In this document: in pieces, positions 16,201 through 23,403 of the stretch | Layout of the letters: the number at the start of each line of letters is the position of its first letter | Numbering within the stretch: position 1 is the stretch's first letter | Made by a program: the position numbers and the translations under genes | Source: Candidatus Aminicenantota bacterium | GTDB lineage: Bacteria > Acidobacteriota > Aminicenantia > Aminicenantales > Aminicenantaceae | Direction: 5' to 3' | Assembly: GCA_016927475.1 (NCBI GenBank) | Contig: JAFGMO010000013.1 | Span: 35,150 to 99,149, forward strand | Length of the DNA stretch: 64,000 nucleotides | Notes under the pieces: model-generated | What the model was told of the DNA's origin: nothing | Seen by the model: the letters and a program-made list of their open reading frames with translations, nothing else | Database searches by the model: none

Positions 16201-17066
16201 ATGATGAAGCACGTCAAAAAAATCCTATCGAACATCTCCTCCGAATGGACCGCATTCCCCATATCTGGTGTCCCGGATGCGGAATCGGAACCGTCGTCAC
16301 CTCCTTTGCCGAAGCCCTGCGCAAATCGAATATTGAACTGGATAAAATCGCCGTTGTTTCAGGCATTGGCTGCACCGGCCGGGTAGCCGGTTACATCAAA
16401 CTCGATTCTTTTCACACGACCCACGGACGGGCTATTCCCTTCGCTACAGGACTGAAACTGGCCAACCCCGAATTAAAAGTGGTTGTCTTCAGCGGAGACG
16501 GTGACATCTTCGGCATCGGCGGAAACCATTTTATTCATGCCGCCCGAAGAAATATGGACCTGACCGTCATTTGTGTAAACAACTTCAACTACGCCATGAC
16601 GGGTGGGCAGGTCGCCGCCACGACCCCCACAGACGCCAATGCCTCCACAGCTCCCTACGGAAATTTTGAACAACCCTTCAGTATTCCTTATCTTGCTGAT
16701 GCAGCAGGAGCCTCCTATGTCGCACGATGGACAGCTCTTCATCTCCGCCGGGTCACTAAGTCCATTCAGGAAGGGATGGATAAAAATGGTTTTTCCCTCA
16801 TTGAAGTCATCACACCTTGTGTCACCCTCTACGCCCGAAGAAACCGTCTGGGCGACGGGTTAAACCTTCTTAAATACTACTATGACAAATCCGAAATAAA
16901 ACATGGTGCAGACACCCGGGATCTGGACATCAGCTACCAGGGAAAGCTCATTGTCGGAAAATTTATCGATAGAGAAAGACCCAACTTCATCGACGCCATG
17001 AACCAACATATGTCTACTGTTCTGGGAGATGACTACGAACTATACGGGAGAATTAACAATGACTGA
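16197..17066 (+). CDS. korB: 2-oxoglutarate:ferredoxin oxidoreductase, beta (TPP) subunit
   Basis: A 289-residue TPP-binding subunit. The cluster ligands are C-P-G-C in HIWCPGCGIG, the Cys in GIGCTGRVAGY, and the Cys in ITPCVTLYARRN. The TPP/Mg motif is GDGDIFGIGGNHF..NN, with GDGD, the downstream CVNNFNYAMTGGQ, and TTPTDANAS. These match KorB/OorB. It decarboxylates 2-oxoglutarate to succinyl-CoA with reduction of ferredoxin, or runs in reverse with strong reductant. The start overlaps korA by 4 bp and its end overlaps korC by 8 bp. Confidence 0.92.
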   Translation: MNDEARQKNPIEHLLRMDRIPHIWCPGCGIGTVVTSFAEALRKSNIELDKIAVVSGIGCTGRVAGYIKLDSFHTTHGRAIPFATGLKLANPELKVVVFSGDGDIFGIGGNHFIHAARRNMDLTVICVNNFNYAMTGGQVAATTPTDANASTAPYGNFEQPFSIPYLADAAGASYVARWTALHLRRVTKSIQEGMDKNGFSLIEVITPCVTLYARRNRLGDGLNLLKYYYDKSEIKHGADTRDLDISYQGKLIVGKFIDRERPNFIDAMNQHMSTVLGDDYELYGRINND

Positions 17067-17613
17067 GATTAGATTTTCGGGTTTCGGCGGACAAGGAATC
17101 ATCCGCTGCGGTTTGATCGCGGGAAAAGCGCTTGCCCTTTTTGACAACAAGCATACAACCATGACCCAAAGTTTTGGCCCGGAGGCCCGCGGAAGCGCCT
17201 GCAGTTCCCAGCTCGTCGTTTCCGAGGACAGGGTCCTCTACCCCTACATCACCAAACCGGAGATCCTGGTGAGTATGTCCCAAGAGGCCTATGAAAAATA
17301 CGAACCCGAGCTTCGGGAAGATGGTATCCTTATCATTGATAAAGACTTGGTTAATACCAAGCCTCCACGGGGAAAAATCAAAACCTATGCTGTTCCCTCC
17401 ACACGATTTGCCGAGGAATTGGGAAACCGCATCATCGCCAACCTGGTTATGATGGGATTTTTCACCGCTGTCACCAAAATTGGGACGCCGGAAGCCATGA
17501 AAAAAGCGCTTCCCGGACTCGTTCCCGAACGTTTTCTCGATCTCAATATAAAAGCGTTTGATAAAGGATATGAATACGGGCTGCACGTGCTGGATGAAGA
17601 AAAATCCCACTGA
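17059..17613 (+). CDS. korC: 2-oxoglutarate:ferredoxin oxidoreductase, gamma subunit
   Basis: A 184-residue gamma subunit: EIRFSGFGGQGIIRCG at the N terminus (the family's G-x-G-G-Q-G), then MTQSFGPEARGSACSSQL, IIDKDLV, and ANLVMMGFF. ATG 17059 is chosen over an upstream in-frame start because GGGAG sits 8 nt before it and the family begins at this strand. The start lies inside the korB 3' end (8-bp overlap). hdrA follows after 61 bp, a gap that may permit internal regulation. Confidence 0.9.
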   Translation: MTEIRFSGFGGQGIIRCGLIAGKALALFDNKHTTMTQSFGPEARGSACSSQLVVSEDRVLYPYITKPEILVSMSQEAYEKYEPELREDGILIIDKDLVNTKPPRGKIKTYAVPSTRFAEELGNRIIANLVMMGFFTAVTKIGTPEAMKKALPGLVPERFLDLNIKAFDKGYEYGLHVLDEEKSH

Positions 17614-17674
17614 CAAAAAAACGGCTCTGGCCTATGAGGCATTCATGCCATATTTATCATAAAGAGAGAAAAAA

Positions 17675-19693
17675 TTGAGCACACAAGAAAAAAAAGACAA
17701 TATTTCCCAAGAAAAAGAAAACGTCGAAATCCCGAAGAAAAGAAAATCCAAAAGGATAGGAATCTTTGTGTGCCACTGCGGGATTAATATCGCAGGTACT
17801 GTTGACGTTGAAAAAGTCGCCAAAACACTTTCCGAACATGAAGGCATCATTCATGCTGAAGATTATGTCTATATGTGTTCCGACCCTGGGCAGAAAAAAA
17901 TCACTGATGCCATTAAAGAACACAATCTGGACAGCGTCGTTGTTGCCTGCTGCTCTCCTTCCCTCCATGAATCCACATTCCGAAACGCCTCTAAATCCGC
18001 CGGCCTCAACCCCTATCAATGCGAGATCGCCAATATCCGCGAGCAATGCAGCTGGGTTCACAAAGACAAGGATAAAGCCACCAAAAAAGCCATTAAAATT
18101 GCCAAGAGCATCGTCGAAAAAGTCAAAAGAAACGAGTCCCTGGAACCGATCAGTATTTCCGTCACCAAGCGGGCTCTTGTTATCGGCGGCGGCATCAGCG
18201 GAATCCAGGCTGCCCTGGACATCGCCAACGCAGGCCATGAAGTGATCCTGGTCGAAAGAAACCCATCCATCGGCGGACACATGATCCAACTCTCGGAAAC
18301 GTTCCCTACCCTGGATTGCTCCCAGTGCATCATGACGCCGAAGATGGTCGAGGTGTCCAAACATCCCAACATCAAGCTGATGACTTACAGCGAGATACAA
18401 GAGATTTCAGGGTATGTGGGCAACTTCAAGGCAAAAATCTTGAAAAAACCCCGCTATGTTGATCCGGATAAATGCACCATGTGCGACGAGTGCTCCAAAG
18501 TCTGCCCGGTTCTGGTTCCCAATGAATTCGATGAGAATATGACCGGCAGACGGGCCATCTATATTCCTTTTCCCCAAGCCATCCCGGCCACCTATACTCT
18601 TGATATCAATTCCTGCCCCGGTCTCATGCCCATCGCTTGCGGCAAATGTGCTGATGTTTGTGAGCCCAACGCCATAGATTTTGACATGAAACCCGAAATA
18701 ATCGAGGAAGAGGTAGGAGTTATCGTGGCCGCCACCGGCTACGACCTTTATGGATTGGAAAAACTTGGTGAATACGGTGCGGGAAAATATCCTAATGTGA
18801 TCAACGGCCTCCAATTTGAGAGGCTCCTTTCCGCTTCCGGCCCCACAAAAGGCCAGATTTTGCGTCCCTCCGACCATAAAGTCCCCAAAGAGGTTGTTTT
18901 CATCCAATGCGCCGGCTCACGTGATCCTGAGCTTCACAATGCCTACTGCTCGAAAATATGCTGTATGTACACCGCAAAACATGCCATGCTGTACAAACAC
19001 CATGTCCCCGACGGACAGGCTTATATATTTTATATCGACATTCGTTCCGGCGGTAAAAATTATGAAGAATTCGTTCAGCGTGCTATCGAACAGGATGACG
19101 TTCTCTACTTGAGGGGAAAAGTCTCCAAAATTTTTGAAGAGAACGGTACGGTAAAAGTCTGGGGAGTGGATACGCTGACCGGTAAAGACATTGAAATCGA
19201 TGCCGACCTGGTCGTTCTGGCTGTAGCCATGCGTCCTTCGAAAGGCGCTGATGAAATCGCCAAAAAACTCAAGATCGCCCAGGATAAAGACGGCTTTCTG
19301 GCGGAAGCCCATCCAAAACTTCGGCCGGTGGAGAGCATCACCAGCGGAATGTTTCTGGCGGGAGCGGCCCAGGCGCCTAAAGATATTCCTGAAGCCGTCG
19401 CTCAGGCCAGCGGTGCGGCCAGCAAAGCTTTGGCCATTCTTTCTTCAGACCGGCTTTACCACGACCCGATTGTGGCCAAAGTTGACGAAGAAACATGCAG
19501 CGGCTGTAAAATATGCATCCCCCTCTGTCCTTACGGAGCCCGCATTTATGATGAAGAGAAAAAAATTGTTGTCGTCAATGAAGTTCTTTGCGAGGGTTGC
19601 GGATGTTGCATCGCGGGCTGCCCATCCGGTGCAGCGCAGCAGAGGAACTTTACGGATGACCAGATCTACTCCATGATCGATATCATTTTGTAA
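17675..19693 (+). CDS. hdrA: HdrA-like electron-bifurcating flavoprotein
   Basis: A 672-residue HdrA. The order is an N-terminal VCHCGINIAGTVD cluster-binding region (about 30-140), the FAD domain with GGGISGIQAALDIANAG (about 169-185) and ERNPSIGGHM, the HdrA-specific Cys block LDCSQCIMTP, an inserted ferredoxin CTMCDECSKVCP and CGKCADVCEP, and a C-terminal two-cluster ferredoxin (CSGCKICIPLCP, CEGCGCCIAGCP). HdrA's FAD performs flavin-based electron bifurcation in methanogens and acetogens. The start is TTG 17675. It lies between korC and mvhD. The C-terminal ferredoxin domain is intact, so ferredoxin can dock. Confidence 0.92.
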   Translation: MSTQEKKDNISQEKENVEIPKKRKSKRIGIFVCHCGINIAGTVDVEKVAKTLSEHEGIIHAEDYVYMCSDPGQKKITDAIKEHNLDSVVVACCSPSLHESTFRNASKSAGLNPYQCEIANIREQCSWVHKDKDKATKKAIKIAKSIVEKVKRNESLEPISISVTKRALVIGGGISGIQAALDIANAGHEVILVERNPSIGGHMIQLSETFPTLDCSQCIMTPKMVEVSKHPNIKLMTYSEIQEISGYVGNFKAKILKKPRYVDPDKCTMCDECSKVCPVLVPNEFDENMTGRRAIYIPFPQAIPATYTLDINSCPGLMPIACGKCADVCEPNAIDFDMKPEIIEEEVGVIVAATGYDLYGLEKLGEYGAGKYPNVINGLQFERLLSASGPTKGQILRPSDHKVPKEVVFIQCAGSRDPELHNAYCSKICCMYTAKHAMLYKHHVPDGQAYIFYIDIRSGGKNYEEFVQRAIEQDDVLYLRGKVSKIFEENGTVKVWGVDTLTGKDIEIDADLVVLAVAMRPSKGADEIAKKLKIAQDKDGFLAEAHPKLRPVESITSGMFLAGAAQAPKDIPEAVAQASGAASKALAILSSDRLYHDPIVAKVDEETCSGCKICIPLCPYGARIYDEEKKIVVVNEVLCEGCGCCIAGCPSGAAQQRNFTDDQIYSMIDIIL

Positions 19694-19711
19694 GGAGAAA
19701 TATCAGGAATA

Positions 19712-20134
19712 ATGGAACATTTCGAACCCAAAATCGTATGTTTCGCCTGCAACTGGTGTACTTCCGCAGGGGCCGACCTGGCAGGCACATCCAGGATGGA
19801 ATACCAGCCCAACGGCATCATGATACGGGTTATGTGCTCCTCGCGCATCGATCCCCAGCATATTCTTTGGGCTTTTAAAAAAGGAGCCGACGGCGTTTTT
19901 ATCGGAGGTTGTCACCCCGATGACTGCCATTATATTGACGGAAATTACAACACATTAAGGCGTATCAAACTGCTCAAAAAGCTCCTTACGGATTTTGGAA
20001 TCGAGCCGGAAAGACTTCGATTGGAATGGGTCTCCGCAGCTGAAGGAAAAAAATTCGTCATGGTCATGGATGATTTCATAGAGCAGATACGAAACATGGG
20101 ACCGCTACGACTGAGTCAAGAGGCATCTGCCTGA
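19712..20134 (+). CDS. mvhD: MvhD/FlpD-type electron transfer subunit
   Basis: A 140-residue [2Fe-2S] protein of the MvhD family: VCFACNWCTSAGADLAG at the start (C11, C14), MCSSRIDP, and IGGCHPDDCHY, which together give the family's Cys set. MvhD links a hydrogenase (MvhAG) or formate dehydrogenase to HdrA. No hydrogenase or formate dehydrogenase subunits lie in this window, so the donor is unknown. ATG 19712 has AGGA close upstream. hdrA ends 18 bp before, and frdB starts 61 bp after. Confidence 0.9.
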   Translation: MEHFEPKIVCFACNWCTSAGADLAGTSRMEYQPNGIMIRVMCSSRIDPQHILWAFKKGADGVFIGGCHPDDCHYIDGNYNTLRRIKLLKKLLTDFGIEPERLRLEWVSAAEGKKFVMVMDDFIEQIRNMGPLRLSQEASA

Positions 20135-20195
20135 ATAAAAAAAACGATAGAATGCGCATCATAGTGAGCCCTTAATCAAAAACACGGAGGGAATA

Positions 20196-20924
20196 ATGAC
20201 GGAAGGCAAAAAAAAGACAACTGTGAAGACGTCCCCAAAGGAAAAAAATACAGAGGAAATGGTTACGGTCTTCATCATGGGAAAGGCCCACAAGGTTCCG
20301 TCCAAAGCGACAATCATGGGGGCCATTGAGTACGCCGGCTACCAGATAAAACGAGGCGCCGGATGCCGGGAAGGATTCTGCGGAGCCTGCGCCACGGTTT
20401 ACCGGCTTCCCGGAGATTACAAGATTTATACGGGGCTTGCCTGCACAACCCTTGTTGAAGAAGGCATGTGGCTGTCCCAGCTGCCCGCCCTTCCGGCCCA
20501 AAAGGCCATCTACGATATCAACAAGGTTAAACCGGATGTGACGGCTTTTCAAAAATTTTACCCGGAAGTTTTTCGCTGTGTATCCTGCAATACCTGCACA
20601 AAATCATGCCCCCAGGACCTGGAAGTTATGGATTACGTTCAAGCGGCAATCCGGGGTGATATCGGGAAGGTCATGGACCTTTCATTCGATTGTATATGCT
20701 GTGGAATGTGCGCCATCCGCTGCCCGGCCGAAATCGTCCAGTTCAATGTGGGCTTGCTGGCTAAGCGTCTCTACGGAAAATATCTCAATCCGAAAAGCAA
20801 ACAACTTGATAAACGAATCAAAGAAATCCGGGACAAAAAATATCATAAAGGTTACCTTGAACTGATGAAAATGGACAAAAAAAAGTTGGAAAAAGAGTAT
20901 TATGCCCGGGATTCAGAAGCATGA
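20196..20924 (+). CDS. Fumarate reductase/succinate dehydrogenase-like iron-sulfur subunit
   Basis: A 242-residue SdhB/FrdB-like protein. After a basic N-terminal tail (1-22), a plant-type [2Fe-2S] domain has CREGFCGAC and a distal Cys in GLACTTL. The second half has CVSCNTCTKSCP and CICCGMCAIRCP for two tetranuclear clusters. In classic SdhB the middle site may hold a [3Fe-4S] cluster; here both motifs keep all Cys. It lacks the CCG C-terminal half of methanogen TfrB, but hdrB in the same operon provides those domains. GGAGG lies 6 nt before the ATG. There is no membrane anchor gene nearby, so the enzyme is probably soluble. Confidence 0.85.
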   Translation: MTEGKKKTTVKTSPKEKNTEEMVTVFIMGKAHKVPSKATIMGAIEYAGYQIKRGAGCREGFCGACATVYRLPGDYKIYTGLACTTLVEEGMWLSQLPALPAQKAIYDINKVKPDVTAFQKFYPEVFRCVSCNTCTKSCPQDLEVMDYVQAAIRGDIGKVMDLSFDCICCGMCAIRCPAEIVQFNVGLLAKRLYGKYLNPKSKQLDKRIKEIRDKKYHKGYLELMKMDKKKLEKEYYARDSEA

Positions 20925-20962
20925 TATGGCTTTTCAACTCATAAGAATGTAAGGAGATAGAT

Positions 20963-22630
20963 ATGTACCCAGAATATATGCATCCATCATTGAAAAAAGT
21001 CGAACAAACACGCAACAAGAGGTTTGAGTTGGCCAAATCGGGAAAGCCTGTTTTCCCTCCCATGAGTGCTGAAGAACGAGATACCGTCTTGCACAAATTC
21101 CATCCGGATTATAAATCCGATGCCCGAAGAAAGGTTCATATCGGTCCGAACAAGGGAGAAGTTATCACCTCCGAGGTCGCCGACATCCTGGAATCTCATT
21201 CCCGTATCGATCCTTCATTGTTTGACCTTTCTTCTCCTGATTATGAAACGGATATTCTGATTATCGGAGGAGGAGGGGCCGGCTGCGCCGCCGCCATCAC
21301 GGCCATGCAGGAAGGCTCCAAATCCGTTGTTTCTACCAAACTTCGTCTCGGGGACGCCAATTCCATGATGTCTCAGGGAGGCATGCAGGCGGCGACTTCC
21401 GTTACGGATACGCCAACCCGTCATTATCTGGATGCCATAGGCGGCGGACATTTCGACAACAAACCGGAGCTTGTCCGGGCTTTGACCGAAGACGGGCCGG
21501 AAATTGTCAAATGGCTTGAAAACCTGGGAGTCGTCTGGGATAAAGACGATGAAGGAAATCTTCAGCTTCTTCATGGAGGAGGAACTTCCCGGCGAAGAAT
21601 GCACTCCTGCCGGGATTACACCGGAGCTGTTATCCTTCGTACCCTGATGGACGAAGTCCGAAATCATCCTGATAAGATCACCTATCTTGAATTCATGCCG
21701 ACCGTTGAGCTGATTTTGGACAGCAAAGGCCGGGTCGCAGGTGGCATTCTCTATAACATGGAAACCGAAGAATATTTTACGGTAAAAGCCAATGCGACAA
21801 TCATCGCCACCGGCGGATACGGACGCCTTCATATCCGGGGTTTTGATACGACAAATCACTACGGGGCTACGGCTGACGGTCTTATCATGGCCTACAGGGC
21901 CGGCGCCAGACTTCTCTATATGGATTCCGTTCAGTACCATCCCACCGGCGCCGTTTTTCCGGAACAGATCGCCGGCTTTCTGATCACGGAAAAAATTCGT
22001 GGGGCCGGAGGACAACCGGTCAATAAGGAAGGCGAACTTTTTGTTTTTCCCCGGGAGCCCCGCGATGTCGAAAGCTCAGCCATCATTCGGGAATGCTATG
22101 AAAAAATGATGGGAATAAAAACTCCCAGCGGCCGGCTTGGAGTCTGGCTCGACTCACCGCTTATCGAAATGCTCCAGGAAGAGGGATACATCAACAAACA
22201 GTTTCCAGCCATGCACCGCCAGTTCATACATTACGGTATCGACATCACCAAAGAACCCATGCTGGTTTATCCTTCTCTCCACTATCAAAACGGCGGGATC
22301 GAAATCAACGATAAATGCGAGACCAATCTTCCCGGGCTTTTCGTAGCCGGTGAAGCTTCAGGCGGCGTACATGGAAGAAACCGTCTCATGGGTAATTCCG
22401 TCCTGGACTACAATGTTTTCGGCCGCCGCGCAGGCCTCAACGCCGCCGCTTACATCAAATCCGTCAAGCTGGGTCCCCTTTCCTTACAGCACGTCTCCGA
22501 TTATGAAAAAGCACTCAAAGACGCAAAAATAAAGACAAACCGTATCGCCCCGGTTCTCCTTCCTTCTTATACGCCGGAAAATGTGAGAAAACGCCAGTTG
22601 ACCAGCCACTACGAAGGAACTTTAAGATAG
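20963..22630 (+). CDS. Fumarate reductase/succinate dehydrogenase-like flavoprotein
   Basis: A 555-residue FAD protein of the FrdA/SdhA/TfrA group. The dinucleotide motif is DILIIGGGGAGCAAAI (about 97-112). All four dicarboxylate active-site residues of E. coli FrdA have equivalents: H326 (VQYHPTG), R346 (EKIRGAGG), H440 (SLHYQNGG) and R474 (GRNRLMGN). The His that binds FAD covalently is replaced by Asn133 (in GDANSMMSQGG), so FAD is likely noncovalent. An extra N-terminal region of about 90 residues precedes the FAD domain. SD TAAGGAG is well placed. It is the last gene of the operon and probably pairs with the preceding iron-sulfur subunit. Confidence 0.88.
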   Translation: MYPEYMHPSLKKVEQTRNKRFELAKSGKPVFPPMSAEERDTVLHKFHPDYKSDARRKVHIGPNKGEVITSEVADILESHSRIDPSLFDLSSPDYETDILIIGGGGAGCAAAITAMQEGSKSVVSTKLRLGDANSMMSQGGMQAATSVTDTPTRHYLDAIGGGHFDNKPELVRALTEDGPEIVKWLENLGVVWDKDDEGNLQLLHGGGTSRRRMHSCRDYTGAVILRTLMDEVRNHPDKITYLEFMPTVELILDSKGRVAGGILYNMETEEYFTVKANATIIATGGYGRLHIRGFDTTNHYGATADGLIMAYRAGARLLYMDSVQYHPTGAVFPEQIAGFLITEKIRGAGGQPVNKEGELFVFPREPRDVESSAIIRECYEKMMGIKTPSGRLGVWLDSPLIEMLQEEGYINKQFPAMHRQFIHYGIDITKEPMLVYPSLHYQNGGIEINDKCETNLPGLFVAGEASGGVHGRNRLMGNSVLDYNVFGRRAGLNAAAYIKSVKLGPLSLQHVSDYEKALKDAKIKTNRIAPVLLPSYTPENVRKRQLTSHYEGTLR

Positions 22631-22652
22631 CAATCAAAAAATGGCTTATATT

Positions 22653-22667
22653 TGACAATTTTTGTCA
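22653..22667. promoter_or_regulatory. Perfect inverted repeat between frdA and the PilZ gene
   Basis: TGACAA-TTT-TTGTCA, perfect 6-bp arms. It resembles CRP/FNR-type half-sites (TTGAC / GTCAT), or could be a weak hairpin at the end of the redox operon. No T tract follows. Confidence 0.3.
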
Positions 22668-22796
22668 TTATTGAGCATTTATGCGCTGTCCTGACTGCAA
22701 AATAAATCTGTTCTTTGTTGATTTTAAAAGACTTAGATAATCAAATAGAATGGCATATTTATTGCTTTCTATTAGGTGGGAGATTTTTTTTATATT

Positions 22797-23198
22797 ATGA
22801 GCAATGCAAAGGTGGAAAAACGTTCTTCACGTAGATTCAAGATTCCTGGCGCCAAAGTTTATTTTCGCATCGACAGGACATCCTTTCTCCGCTCCCTAAT
22901 CAAGAAACAATACCATGAAGAAATGTGCCACCTTGTCAATTTCAGCCGCGGAGGTATCAACTTTTTAACTGACACCTATATGAAAAAAGATGAGAAGGTT
23001 TTTCTAAAAATTTTTCTCCCCGATGAAAAAGCTTCTATCAATCTTAAAGGACGTGTTATCTGGCAGGTTTTCGATGTTGAAAAATCATTCAAATATAAAG
23101 TGGGTATCGAATTTTTTGAATTCAACGGAAGAACAACATCTGATATTGAAAAAAAACTTGAAAAGATTATGGCTCTAGAAAGTAAATTCTGTCCTTAA
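22797..23198 (+). CDS. PilZ domain protein (c-di-GMP effector)
   Basis: A 133-residue single-domain protein. The c-di-GMP-binding elements are RRFKI (near residue 11-15) for the RxxxR-type loop and NFSRGGINF (near 45-53) for the (D/N)xSxxG strand. IWQVF and KYKVGIEFFEF are the usual later strands. It has no output domain, so it likely acts by protein contact. ATG 22797 gives a start near the PilZ core; an in-frame GTG at 22776 falls in the purine-rich SD (GGTGGGAG). It stands alone between the redox operon and the convergent glyS gene. The response-regulator cyclase at 6.4 kb is a possible source of its ligand. Confidence 0.82.
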   Translation: MSNAKVEKRSSRRFKIPGAKVYFRIDRTSFLRSLIKKQYHEEMCHLVNFSRGGINFLTDTYMKKDEKVFLKIFLPDEKASINLKGRVIWQVFDVEKSFKYKVGIEFFEFNGRTTSDIEKKLEKIMALESKFCP

Positions 23199-23254
23199 CC
23201 TGTATTATCCTGCATCATTCATGAATTTTGCCGAAGCCAGCAGATAATTTCCAG
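23197..23254. repeat. Dispersed repeat, copy b (long form)
   Basis: AACCTGTATTAT, then CCTGCATCATTCATGAATTTTG, CCGAAGCCAGCAG and ATAATTT. The last about 40 nt align closely with copy e at 42346-42404 (shared AATTTTGCCGA, CCA, AGATAATTT). It begins at the PilZ gene stop codon. Confidence 0.65.
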
Positions 23255-23322
23255 AGTAGAAGTTACTTTTTGAAGTTTTGCGGCAACATTGATAATGAAA
23301 CATTTTCTCAACCATTTTCAAG

Positions 23323-23395
23323 AAAATGTCGTCCAAATTTTCCTTTCAGGCGCCGACCCAACCTAACTCCTTGGCTCGTGAATAATTCGGATTAG
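23323..23395. repeat. Dispersed repeat, copy c (divergent half)
   Basis: AAATGTCGTCCAAATTT (also near copy g and, inverted, copy k), then GCGCCGACC and GTGAATAATTCGG. With copy b it brackets the 205-bp gap between PilZ and glyS. Confidence 0.4.
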
Positions 23396-23403
23396 TTATG
23401 TTC

